A stretch of DNA of 10,330 nucleotides from a bacterium (GCA_030824095.1 JAVBYK010000101.1:1-10330), one strand, 5' to 3'; counted from the stretch's first letter, positions 1 through 8,447 are shown. Notes: generated from the sequence alone by a model not told the origin. Translations and numbers: made by a program.

Positions 1-180
1 CACGCCATGACCGTACTGCGCCAGGAGTTCGCGCCCATTTCCGACATGCGCGCCAGCAGCGCCTACCGCAGCGCGGTGCTGGGCAACCTGCTGCAGCGCT
101 TCTGGCTGGAGAGCCAGGGGGCCGTGCTGACGGACTTGCGGCAACTGACGCCTTCCGGTGAAGACGAGGTGGTGGCATGA
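1..180 (+). CDS. xdhA: Xanthine dehydrogenase small (FAD/iron-sulfur) subunit, C-terminal end (partial)
   Basis: Only the last 59 codons are inside the window; the gene runs off the left edge. Frame 1 is open from base 1 to the TGA at 178-180. The peptide contains the run SDMRASSAYRSAVLGNLLQR, a conserved signature of the C-terminal FAD-binding domain (CO_deh_flav_C fold) of xanthine dehydrogenase small subunits. In this family the subunit carries two [2Fe-2S] clusters and FAD and passes electrons from the molybdenum site to NAD+. Those domains lie outside the window and cannot be checked. The stop overlaps the start of xdhB (ATGA, bases 177-180), which implies translational coupling in one cytoplasmic heterodimer operon. 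The identity rests on the short motif and on the certain identity of its partner. Confidence 0.9.
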   Translation, partial: HAMTVLRQEFAPISDMRASSAYRSAVLGNLLQRFWLESQGAVLTDLRQLTPSGEDEVVA

Positions 181-2468
181 GCGCCGCCGGTATATCCCGC
201 CCACACGAAAGTGCGGTGGCCCAGGTGGCCGGAGCCGCCACCTACATGGACGACATCCCCGAGATTAGGGGCACGCTGCACGCCGCGCCTATCCTGTCCA
301 CGGTGGCGCATGGCCGCCTGCTCGGCGTGGAAACCTGCGCCGCGCTGGCCATGCCAGGCGTGGTCGGTGTGGTGCTGGCACAGGACATCCCCGGCGACCC
401 GATGCTGGCCGCCTTTGCCGGGGACGAGCCGGTGTTCGCACGCGACACCGTGCAGCACATTGGCCAGGTGATTGGCCTGGTGGTTGCCGAGACCGCCATG
501 CAGGCACGCCGCGCGGCGCGCAAGGTGCAGCTCCGCATCGAACCGCTGCCCGCCATCCTGAGCGTGCAGGACGCGCTCAAGGCGCAAAGTTACGTGCTCC
601 CCCCCGTGTTCGTTCGCCGGGGCGATGCTGCTGCCGCGCTGGCCAGCGCCGAACACCGGCTGGACGGAACGCTGGAAGTTGGGGGTCAGGAGCACTTCTA
701 CCTGGAAGGACAGATCGCCTACGCCCTGCCGCTGGAGCAGAACCAGTGGTGGGTCTATTCCAGCACGCAACACCCCGGCGAGGTACAGCACTGGGTGGCC
801 CACGCGCTGGGACTGGACAGCCACGCCGTGCGTGTGGAGTGCCGGCGCATGGGCGGCGGTTTCGGCGGCAAGGAAACCCAGGCCGGTCACCTGGCGGTGT
901 GGGCGTCGATTGCGGCGCACAAGTTCAAGCGGCCCGTCAAACTGCGGCTGGACCGGGATGACGACTTCATGGTCACCGGCAAGCGCCACCCGTTTGCGTA
1001 TGAATACAGCGCGGGTTTTGACGACAGCGGCCGCCTGACCGCGCTCAAGCTGGTGATGGCGGTGAACTGCGGCTTCAGCGCCGACCTGTCCGGCCCGGTG
1101 GCCGACCGCGCCATCTTCCACACCGACAACGCCTACTACCTGCAGGACGTGGACATTGCCTCCTACCGCTGCAAGACCAATACCCAGAGCCACACGGCCT
1201 TCCGCGGATTCGGCGGGCCGCAGGGCGTGATCCTGATCGAAACCCTCATGGGCGACATCGCCCGCCGGCTGCGCCTGGACCCGCTGGACGTGCGCCTGCG
1301 CAACCTGTACAGCGAGGAAACCATTCCCGGCACCAGTGCCAAGCGCGACACCACCCATTACGGCATGCGCGTGGAGGACAACATCCTCCAGCCATTGCTA
1401 TCAAAACTGGAGCTATCAGCCCAATATCGACGAGGGCGGGAGGCCGTTTTGGCTTGGAACGCTGCCAACCCCATCATCAAGCGCGGTCTAGCCATCACGC
1501 CGGTCAAGTTCGGCATCAGCTTCACCGCCACGCTGTTCAACCAGGCCGGCGCGCTGGTGCATGTCTACACCGACGGCAGCGTGCAGGTGAACCACGGCGG
1601 CACCGAGATGGGCCAGGGCCTGAACACCAAGGTGGCACAGATCGTGGCCGACGAGCTGGGCGTACCGTTTGAGCGCGTGCTGTGCACTGCCAGTGACACG
1701 GGCAAGATTCCCAACGCCTCCGCCACGGCGGCCAGCGCCGGCACCGACCTCAATGGCCGCGCCGCCCAGTTTGCCGCCCGCCATGTGCGCGACAACCTGG
1801 CCGCCTTCGTCTGCGGCCTAGACGGCTGCGGCGCCGGCGCCATCCGCTTTGAGGGCGGGCAGGTGATTTCGCCCAGCACGACGCGCAGCTTCAATGAGGT
1901 GGTGAGCATGGCCTACGCCAACCGCATCCAGTTGTGGAGCGACGGCTTCTACCGCACGCCCAAGATCCACTACGACAAGACCACGCTCACCGGGCGGCCG
2001 TTCTACTACTTTGCCTACGGTGCCGCCTGCACCGAGGTGGCCATCGACACCCTGACCGGCGAGAGCCGCGTGCTGAAGGTGGACATCCTGCATGACGTGG
2101 GCCGCAGCATCAACCCCGCCATCGACATTGGCCAGATCGAGGGCGGCTTTGTGCAGGGCATGGGCTGGCTGACCACCGAGCAACTGGTGTGGAACGACAA
2201 GGGACTCTTGACCACCCACGCACCCAGCACCTACAAGATTCCCACGGCCGGCGACGTGCCCCAGCACTTCAAGGTGGACCTGTGGCCGGAGCCGAACCGC
2301 GAGGACAACGTGTTCGGCAGCAAGGCCGTTGGCGAGCCACCGTTCATGCTCGCCATCAGCGTGTACGAGGCGCTGCGCGACGCCATTGCATCCGTGGGCG
2401 ACGGCCGGCCGGTGCGGCTGACCGCGCCCGCCACAGCCGAGAATGTGCTCAAGGCGCTGGCCGGCTGA
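177..2468 (+). CDS. xdhB: Xanthine dehydrogenase large (molybdopterin-binding) subunit
   Basis: This 763-residue protein is the catalytic subunit of xanthine dehydrogenase, which oxidises hypoxanthine to xanthine and xanthine to urate at a molybdenum cofactor in the cytoplasm. Its length is normal for bacterial XdhB. Family active-site residues are present with spacings that match the bovine enzyme: Gln198 in STQHPG, Glu233 in GGGFGGKET (226-234), Arg311 in ADRAIFHTDN, Arg343 in TAFRGFGGPQG, and Glu720 in GSKAVGEPP, the presumed general base. The pair of arginines and Glu233 fit a purine oxidase rather than an aldehyde or CO dehydrogenase. The ATG at 177 overlaps the xdhA stop and has a GAGGTGG ribosome site just upstream. 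A patch at codons 407-428 has codon use unlike the rest of the gene and is listed separately. The cofactor-insertion gene xdhC, often third in the operon, is not directly downstream, where a gene on the other strand begins. Confidence 0.97.
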   Translation: MSAAGISRPHESAVAQVAGAATYMDDIPEIRGTLHAAPILSTVAHGRLLGVETCAALAMPGVVGVVLAQDIPGDPMLAAFAGDEPVFARDTVQHIGQVIGLVVAETAMQARRAARKVQLRIEPLPAILSVQDALKAQSYVLPPVFVRRGDAAAALASAEHRLDGTLEVGGQEHFYLEGQIAYALPLEQNQWWVYSSTQHPGEVQHWVAHALGLDSHAVRVECRRMGGGFGGKETQAGHLAVWASIAAHKFKRPVKLRLDRDDDFMVTGKRHPFAYEYSAGFDDSGRLTALKLVMAVNCGFSADLSGPVADRAIFHTDNAYYLQDVDIASYRCKTNTQSHTAFRGFGGPQGVILIETLMGDIARRLRLDPLDVRLRNLYSEETIPGTSAKRDTTHYGMRVEDNILQPLLSKLELSAQYRRGREAVLAWNAANPIIKRGLAITPVKFGISFTATLFNQAGALVHVYTDGSVQVNHGGTEMGQGLNTKVAQIVADELGVPFERVLCTASDTGKIPNASATAASAGTDLNGRAAQFAARHVRDNLAAFVCGLDGCGAGAIRFEGGQVISPSTTRSFNEVVSMAYANRIQLWSDGFYRTPKIHYDKTTLTGRPFYYFAYGAACTEVAIDTLTGESRVLKVDILHDVGRSINPAIDIGQIEGGFVQGMGWLTTEQLVWNDKGLLTTHAPSTYKIPTAGDVPQHFKVDLWPEPNREDNVFGSKAVGEPPFMLAISVYEALRDAIASVGDGRPVRLTAPATAENVLKALAG
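1392..1455 (+). repeat. Repeat-like low-GC patch inside xdhB
   Basis: About 60 bases differ sharply from the surrounding GC-rich coding sequence. The heptamer GCTATCA occurs twice (1397-1403 and 1412-1418), AAAAC at 1403-1407 is complementary to GTTTT at 1446-1450, and GCCC at 1419-1422 can pair with GGGC at 1434-1437. Codons 407-421 include CTA and TCA twice each, AAA, CAA, TAT, two CGA, GGG and CGG, which are rare elsewhere in this gene. From memory it resembles an abundant intergenic repeat of Comamonadaceae genomes that begins GCTATCAAAA and ends in a GGC-rich tail. The reading frame stays open, and the encoded residues still look alignable to the XdhB family, so it may be an in-frame replacement or local gene conversion rather than a simple insertion. 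Repeat identity is unproven. Confidence 0.4.
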
Positions 2469-2483
2469 GTACCGGCAGGCGCG

Positions 2484-3632
2484 TCAATCGAGCGTCACGT
2501 CAGCCGAACCAATCAGGTACGAGAACTCGACCTGATCGAGGCAGACCTTGGGCGCCGGACCACGGCGCAGGCCAAAGGTATCCGTGATCTCTTTGCCCAC
2601 CTTGACGCTGGCGTGCAGGTTGCCCGCCAGCGTCTTGATGACCGCCTCGTTCTTGAACTCGTCCGAGCTGCCCCGCTCGCGAATCACGTACAGGCCCATG
2701 AACCCTGTACGCGAGTGTTTGGCCACCAGCAGCGCGTAATTGCCGTACTTGCGGCGCAAGTCATCCAGCTCCACGGCCAGATCCGTCAGGCTCTTGCCTC
2801 CGACCTTCAGCATGTCCAGGCCCGGCAGGTAGTTGGGCCCGTGCTTGGAGTTGGCTATGAACTCCACGCCGCTGGTCAGGAAGGCCTGCCCCTTGTACGA
2901 AAACTTGAACTTGTACTGGCGTTCCGTGCAAGGCGCCCACTCCACCGGGACATAGACGTTCTGGGTCCAGACCGGAAGCAGTGAGCCGGCAGCCTCCCGG
3001 CCAAACACGTAATAGCCGCCCCCGGACTGCGCCAGGATACAACCGCCCATGGGTCGATACAGATTGCCCGTGAGATAACCCATGGCAAACGACTCCGCCG
3101 CACTGAAAATGCTGCAGACCGTGTGCACAATGTCCGAGGCCGCCCCACCCACATTCGGCTGACCGATGGCAGCGCCAGCTTCACCCGAACTCAAGGGCAG
3201 CGCCAACCGGCCACTGACGTCATAGTCCAGCCGGGCCGCATTCTCAAGTCGGCCAGATTCGGCCGATGGGGAAACCTGTGGCTGAGGGGTGTACCCCGAG
3301 CCTCGAACCGTGCCGTCGCCCTGCAGGCTCAGCTTCAGGAAGCTGTGCTCCACCGCCGTTCCGGATGGATCGGGCGACAACACGGTCAACTCCAGCTGGT
3401 TGCCGCTTCTGCGTCCCGAGAAGGTGAAGGCGTCGGATCGGCCGTTCACCACGCCGTTGGTCTCGTTAAGGACCACCCGGTCAACCGTGACTGCATCCGG
3501 GTGTGTGGCCGACTGCCCCGCGGGCTGCAGGGTCAACGACCATCGCCCCGTGACGGGACCATAGTCGGAGCCTCCGCACCCGGACAGGCCAACCAGGACG
3601 GACGCCACCAATGTCATGGAATGTTTGCGCAT
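2484..3632 (-). CDS. Predicted lipoprotein of unknown function
   Basis: I do not recognise this 382-residue protein. The start at 3632 is chosen because AAGGGAG sits 5 bases upstream and because it places an ideal lipoprotein signal at the N-terminus: Met-Arg-Lys-His, a short hydrophobic stretch, then the lipobox LSGC with the lipid-accepting Cys19. The frame opens further upstream (to 3713), but that extension has no ribosome site and would bury the signal. Residues about 26-115 look like a small beta-rich domain, with GRWSLTL and alternating hydrophobic strands separated by Gly/Asn/Asp turns. The rest is mixed, with four further cysteines (173, 198, 235, 364) that could form disulfides in the periplasm. 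The second residue after the Cys is Gly, not Asp, so an outer-membrane destination is plausible. It stands alone between two unrelated genes, facing xdhB with a 15-base gap. Confidence 0.85.
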   Translation of the reverse strand: MRKHSMTLVASVLVGLSGCGGSDYGPVTGRWSLTLQPAGQSATHPDAVTVDRVVLNETNGVVNGRSDAFTFSGRRSGNQLELTVLSPDPSGTAVEHSFLKLSLQGDGTVRGSGYTPQPQVSPSAESGRLENAARLDYDVSGRLALPLSSGEAGAAIGQPNVGGAASDIVHTVCSIFSAAESFAMGYLTGNLYRPMGGCILAQSGGGYYVFGREAAGSLLPVWTQNVYVPVEWAPCTERQYKFKFSYKGQAFLTSGVEFIANSKHGPNYLPGLDMLKVGGKSLTDLAVELDDLRRKYGNYALLVAKHSRTGFMGLYVIRERGSSDEFKNEAVIKTLAGNLHASVKVGKEITDTFGLRRGPAPKVCLDQVEFSYLIGSADVTLD

Positions 3633-3768
3633 GGGAACTCCCTTCATCTGCACAGCAACAACGCGGCGCATTGCCAAGCAAATGTAGGAACGACATCGAC
3701 ACAATACTTTCATCTATGTCAATGAACTGCCAATCCGAAAATGTGCAGCGGGCACTTGCGGGCAGCAA

Positions 3769-6700
3769 TCAGCCTTCCTGCCGGTAAAGCAGCCAGTCCG
3801 CGAACCGGTGCGGCTGCATGGGTCGCGCGTACAGATAGCCCTGGCCGTTCAGACAACCCATGGAGTTGAGTTGCGCATGCTGATCTGCCATTTCAACGCC
3901 TTCTGCAACAACCGCCATACCCAGGTTCTTGGCCAACGCGATGATGGTTGAGGAAATGGCGCGGTCGTTTGCGTCGATCGAGACCCCGTCGACAAAGCTG
4001 CGGTCAATCTTGAGTTCGTGAATAGGGAAGCGCTTCAGATAGGACAGCGAGCTGAAGCCGGTTCCAAAGTCGTCAACGCTGATGTGCAGGCCAAAATTCA
4101 CCAGTTCCTGCAACACGCGCTGTGCGCGCTCTGCATCCACCAGAACACCTTCCGTGATTTCGATGCACAGCCGCTGGGGTGCCACTCCGTGCTGGGTCAC
4201 GATGCGGACAATTTCACTCGTCATGTCCGACTTCATGAAATGGCGTGCGGAAATGTTGACACTGATCCGGATGGGTGGAAGGCCTTCCTTGTCCCACGCA
4301 TCGATCTGCCTGCAGGCCTCTGACAGCACCCATTCATCAATGGCCACAATCAAATGGCTTTCCTCGGCAATCGGGATGAACTCGCTGGGGGAAACAAACT
4401 TGCTTCCGTCATGCCAGCGCAACAGCGCTTCCACACCCACCACGGCATTCGTTTCCAGATTCACCTGGGGCTGGTATTCCAGCAGCAACTCGGAGCGTTC
4501 AATGGCGCGGCGCAGGCCGCTCTCCAGGTCCAGGCGCTGATTGGCCTGGCGAGCCAAGGTTTCGGTGAAGAAATGGAACGCGTTCTTGCCCTGGTCTTTT
4601 GCCCGGTACATCGCGGCATCGGCATTGCGAAGTAGTCCATTGGGGTCCTGCGCGTCTTCCGGAAACATGCTGATCCCGATGCTGGCGCTGACAAAGCACT
4701 CTCGCCCACTCAGCACGAAACTCCTGGACAGCGTCTTGATAATCCGTTCGGCCGTCAGCACTGCCTCATGCCGCTCTGACGCCTCCAGCAGGAGAACAAA
4801 CTCATCCCCCCCCAGTCGCGCAACCGTATCCTCGGTGCGCACACAATCCAGCAGCCGTTTGGCTGCCTCTTTGAGCAGCATGTCACCCACCTCGTGCCCG
4901 AGCGTGTCGTTGATGACTTTGAAGTTATCCAGATCCAGGAACAGGACCGTCAGGTGTTCCTTCGAGCGGGAGGCGCGCGCTAGCGCAAGCTTGAGCCGGT
5001 CATTGAACAGCGTGCGGTTGGGCAGCCCGGTCAAGTCGTCATGGGTCGCCAGAAATTCAACGCGGTGCTGCGATTCGCGCACTTGCGTGATGTCGCTGAA
5101 CATGGCCACATAGTTCACGACCTTTCCGTCCTGGCCTTTGACGGTGTTGATCGACAGCCACTCCAGGTACAGATCGCCATTCTTCTTGCGGTTCCAGATC
5201 TCCCCCTGCCACCAACCCGTGGAATTGATTTTTTCCCACATGTCGATGTAGAACTCCTTCGGGTGCTTGCCCGACTTCAGCAATGACGGCGTATTGCCGA
5301 CAACTTCCGAACGCTGATACCCCGTGACAACCGTAAAGGAGTCGTTGACGGTCAGAATGCACAGATTGGTGTCGGTCACCACCACCCCCTCGGCTGCACG
5401 GTCGAACACACGTGCTGCCAGCCGCAGCTGATCCTCGGCATGGCGGCGGTCGGTGACGTCAGTGGCCTGGAAGCACACGCCGGTAATGGCGCCATCATCA
5501 TCAAATACCGGAAAGCGAACGACGAGGAAGTACCTGTCCTCACCGCCGAGCCGAATGGTCTCCTCCCGCTCAATGTCCTTGCGCAGGCGCATGGCCTCCA
5601 GCTCGCTTTCGCGGAACAGATCCGACACGTTGGGAGGAAATACCTGAAAGTCGGTCTTCCCAATGACCTGCCCCGGACTGAAGCCAAAACTGCGCTCGAA
5701 TTTCGGATTGGCGTATTGGTAGCGGCCCGATGCATCCTTGACCGCCATCAGTGACACCGAGTTGTTCATCACTGCCAGCAGGCGCTCCTGGTGCTCGCGC
5801 GCTGTCTTTTGCGTGTCATAGAGAACGGTGTTGTCCGTAAACAGCAGAATGGCACCACCGACGCGATGGGACTCCCGCAGCAAGGGCGTGATGTGCACCA
5901 GGTAATGGCGCTTGTTGGCGTTGATGATCTGGCGATCAAACGCCAATTGGGAGTCGATGACTTTCTGGATGTCATCCACCAGGTCGGGCATTCCATGGGG
6001 CATTGGCAAGCCCCGAATGTTCTGTCCAACCTGGGGCTTGCCCAACTTGAACAGCATCGCGGCTGAGCGGTTGTAGCGGATCAGCGCCAGTTGTTGATCA
6101 AGGACGAGCAGGGGGTAATCGACACTGTTTTGGATGTTCTCGAGATCGATATTGAGTTCCTGCGTCTCCGCAGTCTTGATCATGAGTTCTTCATTGACCG
6201 TCGCAAGTTCCTCATTGGTTGACTGCAGTTCTTCATTGGAGGCTTCCAGCTCTTCGTTGGAGGCCTGCATTTCTTCATTCGAGGCTTGAATCTCTTCATT
6301 CAGCGCCTGCATCTCTTCGTTCGAAGTCTCCAGTTCTTCGACCAGCGACTGGAGATGCTCCCGCGTCGCTGCAAGCTCGTCCTCCAGCTCCCTGTCGGAA
6401 ACACCACCACCGTCCTCACCAACCTCGCGGGCGACGACGGGTGCAATCCACTCAATGCAGACCATGAACAACGCTTCGTTGCTCGTATCCGGTAGCGGGT
6501 GCACCGTGACGCGAACACCGAGCCTGGGGTCAAGCGCCTTGATATGGCGAGGTCGTCCAGTGGCCACCGTGTGTTTGACCTGGGCCTGACGCAACAGGAC
6601 CTGCAGCTCGGTGCGAAACTCCCGCCGGATCAGAGAAATGAGATCGAATGCAGGTTTTCCGGGGGAAATATTGAGAAAGCGGCTGGCATCTCCGTGGATA

Positions 6701-8376
6701 TGCCGGATTTCAAACTTGCTGTTGATCAGGATGGTCAATGGAATAAAGTACCGGCTCGCTGCATCCAGAAGAATGCTCTCGAAGCCGTTGCTCGGTGCCT
6801 TCGCTCCCTCAAACAGCTGATGCAGCCCGGCGGGGGCACTCAGACCATCATGGCGAGGCAGAGGGAGCCGGCTCGCCACGCCGCTGCGATTGAACAGCTT
6901 CGCATCTTTGTCCACGACCTGAAACAGGCCCTCCTGCTGGAATACGCTTTCCGACTTGCCGAGGAACATGTACCCACCAGGGTTCAGCGCGTAGTGGAAG
7001 ACCGACAGCAGGCGTGACTGCAAATCGCTTTGAAAGTAGATGAGCACATTCCTGCAGGTCACCAGATCCAGCCGCAGAAACGGCGGATCCTGCACCAGAT
7101 CCTGCCGGGCAAAAATCACCACATCACGCAGGTTCTTGTTGATCTCATACCGGTCGCCATGCGGGGTAAAGTGAGCCTTGATGCGCGCACGGTCCATGTG
7201 TGCGAGGCTGGGAGCGGGGAAAACACCACGACGCGCTCTCGCCATCGCCTCCAGATCGATGTCGGTCGCAAATATTTGCAGCCTGTACTGGTCAAACGCA
7301 GCACCCAGGTGCTCAGAGAACAGAATCGCCAGCGAGTACGCCTCTTCCCCGGTTGCGCAACCAGCCACCCAGATCCGGATGTCATCGCCGGCCTGCTTGG
7401 TCGACAGGATGCGCGCGACAACCTTGTCCAGTGCAGCAAAGGCCTCGGTATCCCTGAAGAAGGACGTGACAGAAATCAGGATGTCCTTGCACAGTTTGTC
7501 CAACTCCACGGGCTTTTCGTCAGCCAGCGCCAGGTACTCCTGCAGCGTGGTGACATGGTTGGCGGCCATGCGTCGCTCGATACGGCGCCACAGCGTCGGT
7601 TCCTTGTACTGCGAGAAGTCAACCTTGGTCCGACCTCGCACCTTGGCCAACAGGGTCTTCAAGTTGGCCGGGGCACTTGCAGCCTGCGTCGCAATCGGAA
7701 TGCGTCCATGATTCTGGACAATCAGACTGATTTCCGAACCCATGTTCTCTGGCGGCAGTATCCAGTCAACACTACCGGTGTCAATGGCCGACTGGGGCAT
7801 GCCGTTGTACTTGGCGGTCGATGGGTCCTGCGAGAACGTGAATCCACCCGCCGCCTTGATGGCGTGGATGCCGGCTGCACCGTCGGAACCTGTTCCGGAC
7901 AAGATGATGCCAATGCAGGACTCTGCTGCCTCTTCAGCCAATGACGCAAAAAACAAGTTCACCGATGGCTTGGGAAGGGATTCCTTGGCTGGTTCAACCA
8001 GGCGGAACCGCCCTGAACTCATCGTGATATTGCGATTGGGTGGTGTGATGTAAACCGTATTCGGTTCAGGCTGTGTACCGTCTTCAATGTCGCGCACCGG
8101 CATCGTCGTCTCGCGCCCCAGCAATTGCGACATCATGCTGCGATAGGTCGGCGACAGATGCTGGACAACAACATAGCTGAGCCCCAGATTCTTGGGCAGA
8201 TTCGGAAACAATTGGCTAAGCGCCTCCAGTCCGCCCGCAGAGGCGCCAATGCCAACGATGAAAGGACGTTCCACCGAATTGGACTGCACAGGGTTCGAGT
8301 CTTCGGATGAAATGGGGGCGCTTGCAGTCAAAGCCTTCTTTACGGGGACCGCACGTCTTTTTTTAGGTTTTTCCAA
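3769..8376 (-). CDS. Fused CheB methylesterase-CheR methyltransferase-PAS-GGDEF-EAL signalling protein
   Basis: This 1535-residue protein (numbered from the TTG at 8376) has no signal peptide or membrane segment. In order it has: CheB methylesterase, about 38-215, with Ser46 in GIGASAGG, His73 in VVQHLSP and Asp165 in SGTGSDG; CheR methyltransferase, about 230-495, with SFFRD at 305, GCATGEEAYSL at 339 and CRNVLIYF at 441; a PAS-like region, about 534-644; a coiled coil, about 661-749; three PAS domains, about 750-850, 865-979 and 985-1104; GGDEF at 1189-1193 with an inhibitory RxxD site at 1180-1183; and EAL, with EAL at 1316-1318, Asn1374, Glu1406, DDFGTG from 1435, Lys1456, Glu1492 and Gln1512. 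All key residues are intact, so both making and breaking of c-di-GMP are possible. CheB has no receiver domain, as is usual for CheB-CheR fusions. No other chemotaxis gene is nearby. An in-frame ATG at 8439 would add 21 residues. I prefer the TTG because it has a strong ribosome site and the ATG has none; the domain content is unaffected. Confidence 0.93.
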   Translation of the reverse strand: MEKPKKRRAVPVKKALTASAPISSEDSNPVQSNSVERPFIVGIGASAGGLEALSQLFPNLPKNLGLSYVVVQHLSPTYRSMMSQLLGRETTMPVRDIEDGTQPEPNTVYITPPNRNITMSSGRFRLVEPAKESLPKPSVNLFFASLAEEAAESCIGIILSGTGSDGAAGIHAIKAAGGFTFSQDPSTAKYNGMPQSAIDTGSVDWILPPENMGSEISLIVQNHGRIPIATQAASAPANLKTLLAKVRGRTKVDFSQYKEPTLWRRIERRMAANHVTTLQEYLALADEKPVELDKLCKDILISVTSFFRDTEAFAALDKVVARILSTKQAGDDIRIWVAGCATGEEAYSLAILFSEHLGAAFDQYRLQIFATDIDLEAMARARRGVFPAPSLAHMDRARIKAHFTPHGDRYEINKNLRDVVIFARQDLVQDPPFLRLDLVTCRNVLIYFQSDLQSRLLSVFHYALNPGGYMFLGKSESVFQQEGLFQVVDKDAKLFNRSGVASRLPLPRHDGLSAPAGLHQLFEGAKAPSNGFESILLDAASRYFIPLTILINSKFEIRHIHGDASRFLNISPGKPAFDLISLIRREFRTELQVLLRQAQVKHTVATGRPRHIKALDPRLGVRVTVHPLPDTSNEALFMVCIEWIAPVVAREVGEDGGGVSDRELEDELAATREHLQSLVEELETSNEEMQALNEEIQASNEEMQASNEELEASNEELQSTNEELATVNEELMIKTAETQELNIDLENIQNSVDYPLLVLDQQLALIRYNRSAAMLFKLGKPQVGQNIRGLPMPHGMPDLVDDIQKVIDSQLAFDRQIINANKRHYLVHITPLLRESHRVGGAILLFTDNTVLYDTQKTAREHQERLLAVMNNSVSLMAVKDASGRYQYANPKFERSFGFSPGQVIGKTDFQVFPPNVSDLFRESELEAMRLRKDIEREETIRLGGEDRYFLVVRFPVFDDDGAITGVCFQATDVTDRRHAEDQLRLAARVFDRAAEGVVVTDTNLCILTVNDSFTVVTGYQRSEVVGNTPSLLKSGKHPKEFYIDMWEKINSTGWWQGEIWNRKKNGDLYLEWLSINTVKGQDGKVVNYVAMFSDITQVRESQHRVEFLATHDDLTGLPNRTLFNDRLKLALARASRSKEHLTVLFLDLDNFKVINDTLGHEVGDMLLKEAAKRLLDCVRTEDTVARLGGDEFVLLLEASERHEAVLTAERIIKTLSRSFVLSGRECFVSASIGISMFPEDAQDPNGLLRNADAAMYRAKDQGKNAFHFFTETLARQANQRLDLESGLRRAIERSELLLEYQPQVNLETNAVVGVEALLRWHDGSKFVSPSEFIPIAEESHLIVAIDEWVLSEACRQIDAWDKEGLPPIRISVNISARHFMKSDMTSEIVRIVTQHGVAPQRLCIEITEGVLVDAERAQRVLQELVNFGLHISVDDFGTGFSSLSYLKRFPIHELKIDRSFVDGVSIDANDRAISSTIIALAKNLGMAVVAEGVEMADQHAQLNSMGCLNGQGYLYARPMQPHRFADWLLYRQEG
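6184..6324 (-). repeat. Seven tandem heptads (xNEE) encoding a coiled coil
   Basis: Within the CheB-CheR fusion, the triplet Asn-Glu-Glu recurs at exact 7-residue spacing seven times, with Asn at residues 686, 693, 700, 707, 714, 721 and 728 (numbered from the TTG at 8376). The residues between are mostly Met/Leu/Ile-Gln-Ala/Ser, for example EEMQASNEELEAS. At the DNA level this gives near-identical 21-base units. Such a heptad is a long parallel coiled coil or signalling helix. In CheB-CheR-PAS proteins a helix of this kind typically joins the methyltransferase half to the PAS half and could pass conformational signals or hold a dimer together. Confidence 0.85.
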
Positions 8377-8381
8377 AAATA

Positions 8382-8388
8382 CTTCTCC
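8382..8388 (-). promoter_or_regulatory. Ribosome binding site for a TTG start of the CheB-CheR fusion
   Basis: On the minus strand GGAGAAG is followed after 5 bases by TTG (8374-8376), then by codons for Glu-Lys-Pro-Lys-Lys-Arg-Arg. The in-frame ATG at 8437-8439 is preceded by AATTTCTGCAG and has no Shine-Dalgarno match. The 21 residues between the two starts are cysteine-containing and use atypical codons. This site therefore argues for the TTG as the real start. Which start is used needs N-terminal or ribosome-profiling data. Confidence 0.55.
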
Positions 8389-8447
8389 GATAGCACTACC
8401 GAACCCAGCTGCGAGCGAACGACACCTGTTGCAAAGCATCTGCAGAA

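Noticed and set aside
63..1358. Long open frame (431 codons) on the minus strand opposite xdhB
   Set aside because: It is antisense to a certain gene, is rich in His/Gly/Val/Gln as expected from the complement of GC-rich coding sequence, and has no recognisable domain.
2460..2476. Small hairpin GCCGG/CCGGC across the xdhB stop codon
   Set aside because: It has only 5 base pairs and no T run follows on either strand, so it is not a convincing terminator.
3717..3722. Perfect TTGACA -35 hexamer (minus strand) upstream of the lipoprotein gene
   Set aside because: No acceptable -10 box lies 16-18 bases downstream (TCGATG there), so a promoter could not be supported.
3734..3750. Possible terminator GTGC-n5-GCAC followed by ATTTT (minus strand) after the CheB-CheR fusion gene
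   Set aside because: The stem is only 4 base pairs, which is too weak to call.
7030..7944. Open frame of 304 codons on the plus strand opposite the CheB-CheR gene
   Set aside because: It lies antisense to well-conserved CheB and CheR motifs, and its composition is that of a shadow frame.
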